DNA of 64,000 bases. Origin: Scytolyngbya sp. HA4215-MV1. GTDB lineage: Bacteria; Cyanobacteriota; Cyanobacteriia; Leptolyngbyales; Leptolyngbyaceae. The stretch spans positions 276,515 through 340,514 of the forward strand of contig JAHHIA010000007.1 of NCBI GenBank assembly GCA_019359045.1, written 5' to 3'. This document shows positions 1 through 8,186 of the stretch, in pieces (within the stretch, counting starts at the first letter, position 1; the number at the start of each line of letters is the position of its first letter). Made by a program: the position numbers and the translations under genes. The notes beneath the pieces were generated by a model. It was not told where the DNA came from. It was given only the letters and a program-made list of their open reading frames with translations, and did not search any database.

Positions 1-1178
1 GTGATATCCGTTGGCAAAGTCGGGGTAAAGTCTGCACCAGCCGAGGGCAAGAACACCTCACCACTAGCATTGAATACAGTTCCCGTTTCTTGCACAAAGT
101 TGTACTCAAACCGCTCACCCCGAATTACCTGTTCGCCACGGGTCAGCGCCACTCGCCCTTCTGCCACCGCAATCCGGTTAACCAGGTTGACTTGCAAGCG
201 ATCGGCATCCATAATCGCGCCCCGAAATCGCATCACCACATTGCCTTCTGCGGTAAAAACTTGGTGATTACTGTCATAATCCTGGCGATCGGCTGTCAAC
301 TCAATGACATCAGGCACGGGGCCTGTGGCAATGGGTTTCGCAGGCGTGGGCTTTTTAGCAGTTGGGGTCGCGGTGGACACTCCTTCTAGCCCCGGTAACT
401 CATCCGAAGGAATCGTATGCGGTTCCCGCACAACTTCCGATCCGTCCGGAGGGGGCGGCGGGGTTTCATCAGTAGCCGCCGGATCAGAGATCGATCGGGT
501 GCTGTCAGGCAAATCTTGCAGTGAGTCAGGCAGGGGAGGAAAGGGCGCAACCCCAGGCGGAGCGGGCGACCCTCCGACTTGCGTAATCACCAATTGGGCA
601 TCAGTCGAGCGATCGGCTGAAGTGGATGGCGGTAGTAAACCCTGCACTTTGGATATCGAGACGGCAGTTTGCCCCGCCGTTTTTTGGGCATGAACCAGTT
701 GCAGATTATACGATCGGCGACTTGCAACAGGCTCTGCGCGGGTTGCCGAATCTGTCAAGCGATGGACGAACTGAGAAACGAAGGCTCCATCTGAAAGATC
801 GGGACTGACGCCAGAGTTTGACGACCGGGATGTTGTATCAGGGCTAAAAAAATCGGGAGAAACTGGGTTTGGCTCTGCATCGACTCCTAAAGTCACCGCT
901 GGACCCAATAAAGCCGCATGCGGCTTTGCCGACTCTTTGACAAACGTTGTCAGGCGAGTTGGAGAAGCCTCCGGCGGGGAAGATTCTGGCTTAGCGGCAA
1001 CCGATACGCGCTTGGCAACATGAGGTTGAGCGGGCGGCAATGGAGAGGCGGAAACCGCAGGATGAGCAGGGCTAGCAACATCCTGAGAGGGCCGTAGACT
1101 TGCAGAAAGATTGGGGCTAACGGAAAGTCGTGGACTAACAATAGCGGGGGGATCGGGCAGCGAAGCCGGGTAAGGCAT
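1..1178 (-). CDS. DUF3769 / LptD (OstA)-like outer-membrane protein, 5' part
   Basis: The reading frame runs off the left edge, so only the first 392 codons are visible. The N-terminus (MPYPASLPDPPAI) matches what I recall of cyanobacterial DUF3769 proteins. About 285 Pro/Ser-rich low-complexity residues follow. An OstA/LptA-like beta segment then begins near residue 288 (VIELTADRQDYDSN, then FTAEGNVVMRFRGAIMDADR). The family is thought to be the cyanobacterial counterpart of LptD, which places lipopolysaccharide in the outer membrane; that role is inferred from family knowledge. The frame is open further upstream to a stop near 1236, but the ATG at 1178 gives the usual family start. psbI lies 82 bp upstream on the same strand and may be co-transcribed. 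Confidence 0.8.
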   Translation of the reverse strand, partial: MPYPASLPDPPAIVSPRLSVSPNLSASLRPSQDVASPAHPAVSASPLPPAQPHVAKRVSVAAKPESSPPEASPTRLTTFVKESAKPHAALLGPAVTLGVDAEPNPVSPDFFSPDTTSRSSNSGVSPDLSDGAFVSQFVHRLTDSATRAEPVASRRSYNLQLVHAQKTAGQTAVSISKVQGLLPPSTSADRSTDAQLVITQVGGSPAPPGVAPFPPLPDSLQDLPDSTRSISDPAATDETPPPPPDGSEVVREPHTIPSDELPGLEGVSTATPTAKKPTPAKPIATGPVPDVIELTADRQDYDSNHQVFTAEGNVVMRFRGAIMDADRLQVNLVNRIAVAEGRVALTRGEQVIRGERFEYNFVQETGTVFNASGEVFLPSAGADFTPTLPTDI

Positions 1179-1260
1179 GGCGTGGAAATCAATAACCAAG
1201 GAAATGGGGTAGACCCGAAGGCTACCCCTAAAATTCGTCTAAGACGTGGACAGCGTGCTG

Positions 1261-1377
1261 CTATTCCATATCCCGGCGCTTGGGGTTGCGAGCGGGGTCA
1301 TTGGACAAAAAGCCAAAAACGAATAGGAGAACGAAAAAAGAAACAACGATATAAACGGCAATCTTAAGGGTTTCCAT
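1261..1377 (-). CDS. psbI: Photosystem II reaction center protein I (PsbI)
   Basis: A 38-residue gene reading [12 protein letters not shown]... and ending [14 protein letters not shown], which is the typical PsbI sequence. It has one transmembrane helix (about residues 4-25) and a charged stromal/cytoplasmic C-terminus with the conserved DPxRNPxRxDxE tail. PsbI is a single-span thylakoid subunit bound next to D1 that helps assembly and stability of photosystem II. The length equals the family's usual 36-38 residues. The start is the only ATG in frame and the stop is TAG. It is followed on the same strand by the DUF3769 gene after 82 bp. Confidence 0.93.
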   Translation of the reverse strand: METLKIAVYIVVSFFVLLFVFGFLSNDPARNPKRRDME

Positions 1378-2089
1378 GGCGATCGCTCCAAAGGATTTAA
1401 CAGTACTCTGACCCACCGTAAAGGCGAGATAGCTTCCCTATAATATCCAAATGCAGCGCCTTTTTTGATCCCTGCGCAACGAAAGCGCAAGAGGATTACG
1501 AATGATTTTCAGGGGAACCGTTAATTGCTCAGGATCGTTTCCAAGATCAGACTCCAGTTTGATACAAGAGTTCCAACTGGAGAACTTGCTTTCAACCATA
1601 AACACCTCTAGCGCTTAAAGCAAAATATTTTCCTAATTAGCACTATATATAGAAAGCCACATCTGGTGCCATTTCGGGTTGCAATGGGATGAAACCGTTG
1701 TCAGGTAAGCCAGAACGACTTTTAGGATACGACTGGTGGCATCCTGCTGACCGGATGGACTGCTCCAAATTTCTATGAGATTGGCAAATTTTGGTTCAAA
1801 TCGTCAAATTTCTGTGCCAGTTCAGGGTTTTGAGGTTATTCTGGCGCCAGAATCCAGACAAAAATGGCGCGTTAATTAGGAAATTTAGTCAAAAAACTGC
1901 TGAAATCCATATAACTTAAAGGTTCCATGGTTTCATTTCAGCTCTCACACCTTAGAATAAGGCATTGAAACTTCGAGCCAATAGGGGTTTCAACCGTTTT
2001 GGCAAAATCTTCCTCAAAACGCTCCCTTTTCGTCTCACATTTGATACCTCGAAATGAGGTAAGTCCGTTCAATCACAAGGAGATTAATA
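1378..2089. other. Intergenic region between divergent psbI and HU genes
   Basis: About 710 bp without a convincing gene. It must hold the promoters of psbI (minus) and of the HU gene (plus). The only clear structure is a perfect 16-bp palindrome at 1838-1853. The last bases before HU contain a good ribosome binding site (AAGGAG, about 8 bases before the ATG). Confidence 0.6.
1838..1853. repeat. Perfect 16-bp palindrome upstream of the HU gene
   Basis: ATTCTGGCGCCAGAAT is its own reverse complement and lies about 237 bp before the HU start codon in non-coding DNA. A dimeric regulator could bind here, but there is no proof and I do not recognise the motif. Confidence 0.45.
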
Positions 2090-2371
2090 ATGAACAAAGG
2101 TGAACTCGTTGACGCGGTGGCTGAAAAAGCCAGTGTGACCAAGAAGCAGGCAGATGCCGTTTTAACTGCTGCGATCGAATCGATTATGGAAGCAGTTTCT
2201 CAGGGTGACAAAGTAACCCTGGTCGGTTTCGGCTCATTTGAACCGCGTGAACGTAAAGCCCGTGAGGGTCGTAACCCTAAGACTGGCGACAAAATGGAAA
2301 TTCCGGCGACCAAAGTCCCCGCTTTTTCAGCGGGCAAGCTTTTCCGGGAAAAAGTTGCACCCCCAAAATAA
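2090..2371 (+). CDS. HU family DNA-binding protein
   Basis: A 93-residue nucleoid protein that bends and wraps DNA as a dimer. The N-terminal helices (MNKGELVDAVAEKA) and the beta-arm signature around residues 46-65 (VGFGSFEPRERKAREGRNPKTG) are textbook HU, followed by a C-terminal segment PAFSAGKLFREKV. Length is normal for HU. The start is well supported by an AAGGAG site 8 bases upstream. A PLP enzyme gene starts 37 bp after its stop on the same strand, so the two could share a transcript, although their functions are unrelated. Confidence 0.95.
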   Translation: MNKGELVDAVAEKASVTKKQADAVLTAAIESIMEAVSQGDKVTLVGFGSFEPRERKAREGRNPKTGDKMEIPATKVPAFSAGKLFREKVAPPK

Positions 2372-2408
2372 CGTTTTACCGGAGGGGGACGATCCCCCTG
2401 TCCGACCC

Positions 2409-3497
2409 ATGCATGGGGGGAATTTGGTCTGGGCAGCAAAGCTGGCAGGCTGTTCCCCCTCTGCAATTTTGGACTTTTCAGCCAGCATTAACCCGTTGGG
2501 TCCCCCCGACTCTGCGATCGTCGCCATCCAGAATGCTTGGGAAGAACTGCGGGCATATCCTGATCCCAACTACACTGCATTGTGTGCTGCCCTCAGCCAG
2601 TTTCATCAGGTTCCGCCAGAGTGGGTGCTGCCTGGTAATGGCTCTGCTGAACTACTCACCTGGGCATGCCGAGATTTGGCTGAACTAACAGCCACTTATT
2701 TGATAACGCCTGCTTTTGGCGATTATCGGCGCGCACTCAAGGCTTTTGAGGCAAAAACGATCGAGCGTCCTTTGAAATTTGAACTCAACCCTCAACCCTC
2801 AAAGCTCACCCTTCAAAATGCCTTCCCTCTCGACTGCCTCGATCGTCCCATGCTCTCCTCCTGTGGACTGTTACTCAACAATCCTCACAATCCCACGGGG
2901 GCCTTGTTTGACATAGATGAGATTTTGCCTTATCTAGAGCAGTTTAGGCTGGTGGTGGTGGATGAAGCGTTTATGGATTTTTTGTTGCCTGGACAGCAGC
3001 AAAGCCTGATCGATCGCGTTGCCACATTTCCCAATTTGGTGATTTTGCGATCGTTGACGAAATTCTACAGTTTGCCAGGGTTACGATTGGGCTATGCGAT
3101 CGCCCATCCCGATCGCCTCAACCGCTGGCAACAGTGGCGTGATCCCTGGACAGTGAATACGCTGGCAGCCATAGCAGCGATCGCCATCATCCAGGACACC
3201 GCGTTCCAGCAGCGCACCTGGGATTGGTTGCAAGCAGCCCGTCTTCAGTTGTGGCAGGGTTTGGCAAACCTACCGGGACTCGATCCCTTACCGGGTGCAG
3301 CCAATTTCTTGCTGGTCAGGTCAGAGCAATCAACTCAACAGTTGCAACAGGCATTGCTCCAGCGGCACCGAATTCTGATTCGCGATTGTTTGAGTTTTGC
3401 CGAATTGGGCGATCGCTACTTTCGGGTGGCAGTTCGCACAGAAGCGGAAAATCAGCGCCTCTTGGCAGGCTTGGCGGAGGTTCTCAGCCTGGACTGA
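2409..3497 (+). CDS. cobD: Threonine-phosphate decarboxylase-like PLP enzyme (CobD/CobC family)
   Basis: A 362-residue fold-type I aminotransferase-like protein. In the cobalamin pathway this family decarboxylates L-threonine O-3-phosphate to (R)-1-aminopropan-2-yl phosphate, the linker of the nucleotide loop. The N-terminus MHGGN, then ILDFSASINPLGPP, is the hallmark of the CobD group rather than HisC. PLP-site features seen are NPHNPTG (about 212), VVVDEAFMDF and the lysine motif SLTKFYSLPGLRLGYA. The frame is open back into the HU gene, but the ATG at 2409 gives the family N-terminus; the earlier start would overlap HU. A GGAGG lies about 23 bases upstream, which is far. Note that 'cobD' is also used for CbiB in the aerobic nomenclature. 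Confidence 0.82.
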   Translation: MHGGNLVWAAKLAGCSPSAILDFSASINPLGPPDSAIVAIQNAWEELRAYPDPNYTALCAALSQFHQVPPEWVLPGNGSAELLTWACRDLAELTATYLITPAFGDYRRALKAFEAKTIERPLKFELNPQPSKLTLQNAFPLDCLDRPMLSSCGLLLNNPHNPTGALFDIDEILPYLEQFRLVVVDEAFMDFLLPGQQQSLIDRVATFPNLVILRSLTKFYSLPGLRLGYAIAHPDRLNRWQQWRDPWTVNTLAAIAAIAIIQDTAFQQRTWDWLQAARLQLWQGLANLPGLDPLPGAANFLLVRSEQSTQQLQQALLQRHRILIRDCLSFAELGDRYFRVAVRTEAENQRLLAGLAEVLSLD

Positions 3498-3567
3498 TGG
3501 ATAATCCAATGCTTTGCCATCGAAGATCGAAGGTCGATAGTCTAAAGTCGAGTTGCAAGGATAGGAA

Positions 3568-4989
3568 ATGTCGGTTGACTACGACCTCATCATTATTGGC
3601 AGTACACCTGCTGGCATTGCAGCAGCGATCGCTGCTGTTTCACTCAAGGCACGGGTTGCTCTGGTCAGCGATCGCTGGCAAATCAAAGAGACTCTCGATG
3701 GGGCAGCGCTGAATCATTTTGGACGCATAACCCAGCAGGCACATCCAGTCTTGATGTCTGAAGAGCGTCTGGGCCAATCCGGGGACGATCGTCCTTGGGG
3801 ATCAAGGTATTGGCTCCAGTTGCTGGCATGGGTGGAGACGATCTCAGCCACCCTGGAAGAAGCCCATTCACCTGCGGTGTTGTCTGCCATGGGAATTGAG
3901 GTGATTGAAGCAGTGGGTACATTTTGCGATCGGGTGCCCCTGACATTTCGCGTCAACAATCGAATGCTGCGATCGCGAGCCTATCTGCTCGCGCCCTCCC
4001 ATGCTCCGATCGTCCCAGCAATTCCTGGCCTTGCTGCCATCCACTATCTAACCCCAACGACCTTACACAAACAACCCACATTGCCGCAAACCTTGGTCGT
4101 CATTGGCAATGAACCCTCTGGCATCGTCTTGGCGCAAACGCTGGCGCGGTTCGGTAGTAAAGTTACGATTGTGACCCAACAGCCTCGTTTGATCGGGTGG
4201 GACGATCCGCAAGTGGCACGGCTGCTTCAGGCGCAGTTGGAGGCAGAAGGTGTTCGCATCTTTACCCAAACCTCAATCACCCAAGTTCGGCAAATTCAAG
4301 CTCAAAAATGGGTGCAGGCAGGAGATCGAGCGATCGAAACTGATGAGATTTTGTTAGCAGCGGGGCAGCAACCTGATGTTGCCGCACTCAATCTGGAAGT
4401 GGCAGGTATTCGTCGCCTGACCCGCAATCAACACATGCAAACAGCCAATTCGCACATTTACCTCTGTGGCTATTCGCCAATGGGTAATTCGGCAATTCAT
4501 GTTGCCCAGGCTGAAGCCCGCATTGCGGTAAAGAATGCATTATTCTTTCCACGGTTCACGCTGGACGATCACATCTTACCCAGAACAATCTTCACTGATC
4601 CGGAAATCGCAAGTGTGGGACTGACGGAACCAGAGGCCCTCGATCGTTACCGTAATCGATGTCTGGTTTTGCAAGTTCCCTTAAAATCTCTGGTCAGAGC
4701 CCAGATGCAGGACGAGTCCACAGGTTTTTGTAAGCTGATCATCCACAAAAATGGCAAGATTCTTGGAGCTCATTTGGTAGGAAATGGAGCCAGTGAAGCG
4801 ATTGGGACGATCGCCCTTGCGCTGCAACAAAACCTGAAAATTGGTCAATTGGCACACCTCACTTTTCCATCCCCCACCCTGACAGAAATTCTCAGTCAAA
4901 TCGTGGCGGAGTGGCAACGATACCAGCATCACCAAAAGCGCGACTGGCTCGAAACCTATTTCAAGCTGCGTCGCGCCTGGTCACATTAA
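3568..4989 (+). CDS. FAD/NAD(P)-dependent oxidoreductase of the disulfide-reductase fold, without redox cysteines
   Basis: 473 residues. The N-terminus has an FAD-binding Rossmann motif with the middle Gly replaced (IIIGSTPAG, residues 8-16). A second nucleotide-binding motif VVIGNEPSG lies near residue 178, and a C-terminal dimerisation domain begins around 340 (PRTIFTDPEIASVGLTEPEA). This is the fold of mercuric reductase and dihydrolipoamide dehydrogenase. However, the CxxxxC disulfide that should follow the first strand is absent (that stretch reads ETLDGAALNHFG). The C-terminal catalytic HPTxxE motif reads SPTLTE, so the His is also gone. It may act as a simple NAD(P)H-flavin oxidoreductase; the substrate is unknown. 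It is convergent with dcd, 17 bp away. Confidence 0.85.
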   Translation: MSVDYDLIIIGSTPAGIAAAIAAVSLKARVALVSDRWQIKETLDGAALNHFGRITQQAHPVLMSEERLGQSGDDRPWGSRYWLQLLAWVETISATLEEAHSPAVLSAMGIEVIEAVGTFCDRVPLTFRVNNRMLRSRAYLLAPSHAPIVPAIPGLAAIHYLTPTTLHKQPTLPQTLVVIGNEPSGIVLAQTLARFGSKVTIVTQQPRLIGWDDPQVARLLQAQLEAEGVRIFTQTSITQVRQIQAQKWVQAGDRAIETDEILLAAGQQPDVAALNLEVAGIRRLTRNQHMQTANSHIYLCGYSPMGNSAIHVAQAEARIAVKNALFFPRFTLDDHILPRTIFTDPEIASVGLTEPEALDRYRNRCLVLQVPLKSLVRAQMQDESTGFCKLIIHKNGKILGAHLVGNGASEAIGTIALALQQNLKIGQLAHLTFPSPTLTEILSQIVAEWQRYQHHQKRDWLETYFKLRRAWSH

Positions 4990-5006
4990 TGCCATTCAGG
5001 ATTTAC

Positions 5007-5588
5007 TCACACTCTCGCCAGCGTCACCATTTCTGGCTGATCCTGGTACTTACCACGTCGCGTCTCATAACTCACTTCACAGGGCGCACCTTCCAAAAAG
5101 AGCAACTGCACCACCCCTTCATTGGCATAAATCCGGCAATCGGCACTGGAAGAATTTGAGAATTCCAGCGTCAGGTGTCCGCGCCAGCCCGCTTCAGCGG
5201 GAGTCAGATTGGCAATCAATCCCGTCCGGGCATAAGTACTCTTACCAATGCAGATCACCGTGACATACTCCGGCACTTCTAACCGCTCCAGCGCCACCCC
5301 TAGACCATAGGAATGGGCAGGCAAGATAAAGTAGCTGCCATTAGCATCCGTATGCAACTGAGCTGGTTCCAGATTTGCCGGACTGAAGTTTTTGGGATCG
5401 ACAACCGTACCCGGAATATGACGAAAAATCCGAAATTCAGAAGCCGACAAGCGCAAATCGTAGCCATAACTGCTCAAGCCATAGGAGATCACAGGCGTGC
5501 CATCGACGTGACGTATCAGCCTGGGTTCAAAGGGTGTGATCATCCCTTGGGCTGACATTTCAGTGATCCAGGTGTCGTTTTTAATCAT
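5007..5588 (-). CDS. dcd: dCTP deaminase
   Basis: 193 residues. It converts dCTP to dUTP and ammonia, feeding dTMP synthesis. The catalytic block is present: GKSTYARTGL, then the region ending TLEFSN, whose Glu is the general base in the family, and the C-terminal segment with ANEGVVQLLFL. SSYGYDLRLS near residue 38 is also typical. I cannot separate a mono- from a bifunctional dCTP deaminase/dUTPase by eye. The ATG start gives the usual N-terminus. It is the second gene of a minus-strand pair: the BtuR-like gene ends 6 bp upstream, so the two are probably co-transcribed. Confidence 0.93.
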   Translation of the reverse strand: MIKNDTWITEMSAQGMITPFEPRLIRHVDGTPVISYGLSSYGYDLRLSASEFRIFRHIPGTVVDPKNFSPANLEPAQLHTDANGSYFILPAHSYGLGVALERLEVPEYVTVICIGKSTYARTGLIANLTPAEAGWRGHLTLEFSNSSSADCRIYANEGVVQLLFLEGAPCEVSYETRRGKYQDQPEMVTLARV

Positions 5589-5594
5589 GGGTTT

Positions 5595-6134
5595 CTAAGG
5601 TTGGTGACTACGACGGAGTTCGGTGATCTGGTCAGCGACATCTAGAATTGCCTGAGGCATATCGGGTCCGGTCAAAATGACGTCTACATAGCGGGGACGT
5701 TTCGCCAGAAATGCCAGCACCTCAGCTTCCGGAATCAGATTAAAGTTAATTGCCAGACTCAATTCATCTAAAACTACCAGGTCATACTTTCCGTGGTGAA
5801 TAACCGCTTGGGTATATTGCCACAATTCTTTTAGCGCGTGGGCTTCTGCTTCATCCAGGTGAGGCGTATCGATACAGCGGGGCAGATTGCACCGCATCCA
5901 GTCCAGGTTTTGTCCCAATTGCACAGGATGCTCGTAGCCCTGGCTAATCCCCCCTTTGAGAAACTGCACCACCAACACAGGGGTTCCTTGCCCAGCAATT
6001 CTTAAGGCTTGCGCCATGACATTTGTGAAAAAACTGCGATGAGAACAGGTAAACACCTGAACCAGCCCTTCGATCGCTTGGGGAACTCGACGCTTGGCGT
6101 CAATAGCGGCAGGGGCTTCGATTTGGGAAACCAT
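5595..6134 (-). CDS. BtuR/CobO-like P-loop-fold protein with a degraded Walker A
   Basis: 179 residues that align along their length with cob(I)alamin adenosyltransferases of the BtuR/CobO type: VLVVQFLKGG at 53-62, the region LDWMRCNL, the Walker B-like YDLVVLDELSLAI and the C-terminal VDVILTGPDMP. In active CobO the ATP-binding loop reads TGNGKGKT near residue 30; here that place reads TCSHRSFF. All glycines and the lysine of the P-loop are gone, so ATP binding in the normal way is doubtful. It may be a regulatory or structural relative. Cobalamin adenosylation therefore cannot be assumed, although a cobD-like gene lies about 2.1 kb away. It is probably in an operon with dcd. Confidence 0.75.
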   Translation of the reverse strand: MVSQIEAPAAIDAKRRVPQAIEGLVQVFTCSHRSFFTNVMAQALRIAGQGTPVLVVQFLKGGISQGYEHPVQLGQNLDWMRCNLPRCIDTPHLDEAEAHALKELWQYTQAVIHHGKYDLVVLDELSLAINFNLIPEAEVLAFLAKRPRYVDVILTGPDMPQAILDVADQITELRRSHQP

Positions 6135-6462
6135 AGGAGAATGTATCCATTTGAATAACCTGAATCCACAACATTGTACTGATGGTATTCAAAAACGAAT
6201 AGCCAAAATCTAGTGTTTCAGGATTCTCTTTCCCCCTCATAAAACACTAGATATAATTTTGCGTCAATAGCTTCTGCCAGGTTGTACTAGTTCTTAACGG
6301 GAGTATCTGATAGTTTGACAAATGAGGCTGAGGTGGAGACAAAGGGACATAAAGAGGGGGGGAATTTCATAAACCTTCTTGCGTCTCCGCGCCTCCCCTA
6401 CTCCGCGTCAGTCTCGACAACGCGCCTAAACACAAACACTAGAGGTATCTGGTCAACGATCG
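6135..6462. other. Intergenic region upstream of the BtuR-like gene
   Basis: About 330 bp with no supported gene. An 11-bp inverted repeat with arms ATCTAGTGTTT at 6208-6218 and AAACACTAGAT at 6242-6252 (23-base loop) stands out, with a related AAACACTAGA near 6433. A TATAAT hexamer occurs at 6252-6257 on the plus strand, but no convincing plus-strand gene follows it. Confidence 0.5.
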
Positions 6463-7035
6463 CTAAAACTTCTGATTTTCCGAGGGGGGTGCACCCGATC
6501 CTGGCTGCGTAATAAACAAGTTTTTAGCCGCATCATTCTGGTAAACACAATCAATTTGAGGTTGTTCTTCCAGTTTGCCAGTGAAGCCAAAGGTGTTCAG
6601 GCGGTTTTTGCATTCTCTCACCTGATCCGTCGTCACGAGTTTGCGTTGTTCTAAAATTGACCAGTTATTACTCCGCAGGATGCAGCCCGGTCGCATCGTG
6701 GGTTGGGTGACGTACACGTTGAAGGGGTTTAACGTCACAAACAAGCGGGTATCCATGGCGATCGCACTGGCACCAAACTGCACGCAAAGTTCCGGGTTAG
6801 GGGCATTGAGGTCGATCGACTCGCGCGAAAACACATTGGAACCCTGCCCAGTATTTGCCGCCGAACTAAAACCAATCCCCACACCGATACCCAGGATAAA
6901 AACGCCACCCAACACCGCCAGAGAAGTGGCATTGAACAGGGACGTAGATTTGCTCGACTTTCGCCGGGGGCTTTCCTGAGTCCCGTAGTCGTCTCGATCG
7001 TAGTCGTAGGCAGAAGGTCTTGATTTACGTGCCAT
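6463..7035 (-). CDS. DUF3172 domain protein, single-pass membrane
   Basis: 190 residues of unknown function, assigned to the cyanobacterial family DUF3172 from recall. A polar Arg/Ser/Tyr-rich N-terminus (MARKSRPSAYDYDRDDYG) is followed by one transmembrane helix near residues 37-58 (LAVLGGVFILGIGVGIGF). A conserved globular part comes next, with PELCVQFGASAIAMDTR and YVTQPTMRPGCILRSNNWSIL, and the C-terminal tail is Pro/Ser/Gly-rich. Three to four cysteines occur in the soluble part. The topology suggests a membrane-anchored domain. The start is an ATG at 7035. rnc lies 125 bp upstream on the same strand. Confidence 0.75.
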   Translation of the reverse strand: MARKSRPSAYDYDRDDYGTQESPRRKSSKSTSLFNATSLAVLGGVFILGIGVGIGFSSAANTGQGSNVFSRESIDLNAPNPELCVQFGASAIAMDTRLFVTLNPFNVYVTQPTMRPGCILRSNNWSILEQRKLVTTDQVRECKNRLNTFGFTGKLEEQPQIDCVYQNDAAKNLFITQPGSGAPPSENQKF

Positions 7036-7160
7036 AGTCGCTTATGAGAGGATGACAACCAGCTAGAATCGCCTGTTCTCAGTATGCCGTGATTCTAGCA
7101 GAGGGTGGGGTGGGATTAGGTGAGAGATGGCAGGGACTAAAGATCCAGAGGGCTGGGGAA

Positions 7161-7832
7161 TTAAATTAAGCCCAATTGCTTAAGAGCGTCTCTGGCAGCA
7201 TCTTTTTCGGCATCTTGCTTTCTGCGTCCCTTGCCAGTGCCATAGGGTTGACCCGCGACCTCAACAAATGCGATGAATTCTCGCGCGTGATCGGGACCCG
7301 ATTGATTGACGATCGTGTACTTGGGATTTTGTCTGCCCTGCGCCAAAGCCCATTCTTGAAAGCGACTTTTGTAATTGATACTGGGGACCGTAATCACTAA
7401 TTGATCAACCACTTCTGAAAACATGGGCAGCACCCAAGCCTGCACTGGGGGAATGTCAGACCCCATATCCAGAAAATAGGCACCAACCACCGCTTCAAAA
7501 GCACTGCTCAGCAGATTGGAGTTTTGGCGACCTCCCTCCAGTTCGGCCCCTCTGCCCAGTCGCAGTTGACGCCCCAAATCTAGCGCGATCGCAAATTTGG
7601 CTAATTGGACTTCATCCACCAAGGAAGAACGAAAGGGGGTCAATTCTCCTTCAGGCTTTTCTGAATAACGTTTATATAAAAACTCGCCACTCAGAAAATT
7701 AAGAACCGCATCACCCAAAAATTCTAATCGTTCATTATGTTCCTGTACTTCTGAATGCTCATTAACATAAGAACGATGCGTGAGGGCAAGTTTCAGCAGA
7801 CTTGGATTGCGAAATTTTGGTAACTCAGCCAT
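7161..7832 (-). CDS. rnc: Ribonuclease III
   Basis: 223 residues: an N-terminal RNase III catalytic domain (1-145) and a C-terminal double-stranded RNA-binding domain (about 155-220, ending GKGRRKQDAEKDAARDALKQLG). It cleaves double-stranded RNA in rRNA maturation and mRNA turnover. The signature HNERLEFLGDAVL gives E37 and D41 of the metal site. At the second acidic pair the family usually has D..E; here the sequence is SSAFEAVVGAYFLD, so the Asp is Ser110 while E113 remains. Length is normal. Start ATG at 7832; no strong ribosome site is visible. Confidence 0.92.
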   Translation of the reverse strand: MAELPKFRNPSLLKLALTHRSYVNEHSEVQEHNERLEFLGDAVLNFLSGEFLYKRYSEKPEGELTPFRSSLVDEVQLAKFAIALDLGRQLRLGRGAELEGGRQNSNLLSSAFEAVVGAYFLDMGSDIPPVQAWVLPMFSEVVDQLVITVPSINYKSRFQEWALAQGRQNPKYTIVNQSGPDHAREFIAFVEVAGQPYGTGKGRRKQDAEKDAARDALKQLGLI

Positions 7833-7946
7833 GGCTAAATTTTGTTCATCCGATCGGGTTATCCCGGCTGGGGGAAGTTAGGAGTTGATAAATCCGCGAA
7901 ACTACGGTTAATCGCAGCGATAACCCCGTCGTCACAGAATTGAGCC

Positions 7947-8156
7947 ATGCATACCGCAAGCATCTACTCTCGGTCAAGCACCAGCATCAAGCAGGTGATT
8001 CGCCGCATTTTTGAGTCTGGGAAAATTACACGCTCTGACGAAAACTACTTTCTCAGAGTCATGACATCCGATCGTTCCCTCAACTCTGAAGAATTAAAAC
8101 AGATCACTTGTGTATTTGATCGCCTGCAAATGGGACTTCTCAAAGTGATCGACTAA
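7947..8156 (+). CDS. Small conserved cyanobacterial protein of unknown function
   Basis: 69 residues, MHTASIYSRSSTSIK... ending in DRLQMGLLKVID. It is predicted all-helical with no membrane segment or signal peptide. The pattern of charged and hydrophobic residues (SGKITRSDENYFLRVM, then LNSEELKQITCVFDRL) resembles short cyanobacterial proteins I have seen described only as hypothetical. It is divergent from rnc and convergent with the following large gene (30 bp between stops). The function is not known. Confidence 0.65.
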   Translation: MHTASIYSRSSTSIKQVIRRIFESGKITRSDENYFLRVMTSDRSLNSEELKQITCVFDRLQMGLLKVID

Positions 8157-8186
8157 ATTCTCCCCTTTCCCTCTTCCTTCACCCTT

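Noticed and set aside
1182..1490. Frames on both strands overlapping psbI
   Set aside because: psbI in its own frame explains the coding signal; the others are shadows.
2238..2408. Upstream extension of the CobD-like frame into the HU gene
   Set aside because: The extension overlaps HU in another frame and has no family similarity; the ATG at 2409 gives the conserved N-terminus.
1378..6462. Cobalamin riboswitch near the CobD-like or BtuR-like genes
   Set aside because: No B12-box-like conserved core was recognised upstream of either gene by eye; a covariance-model search would be needed to exclude it.
6315..6512. 65-codon plus-strand frame
   Set aside because: It overlaps the 3' end of the DUF3172 gene, has low-complexity purine-rich DNA and no protein-like pattern.
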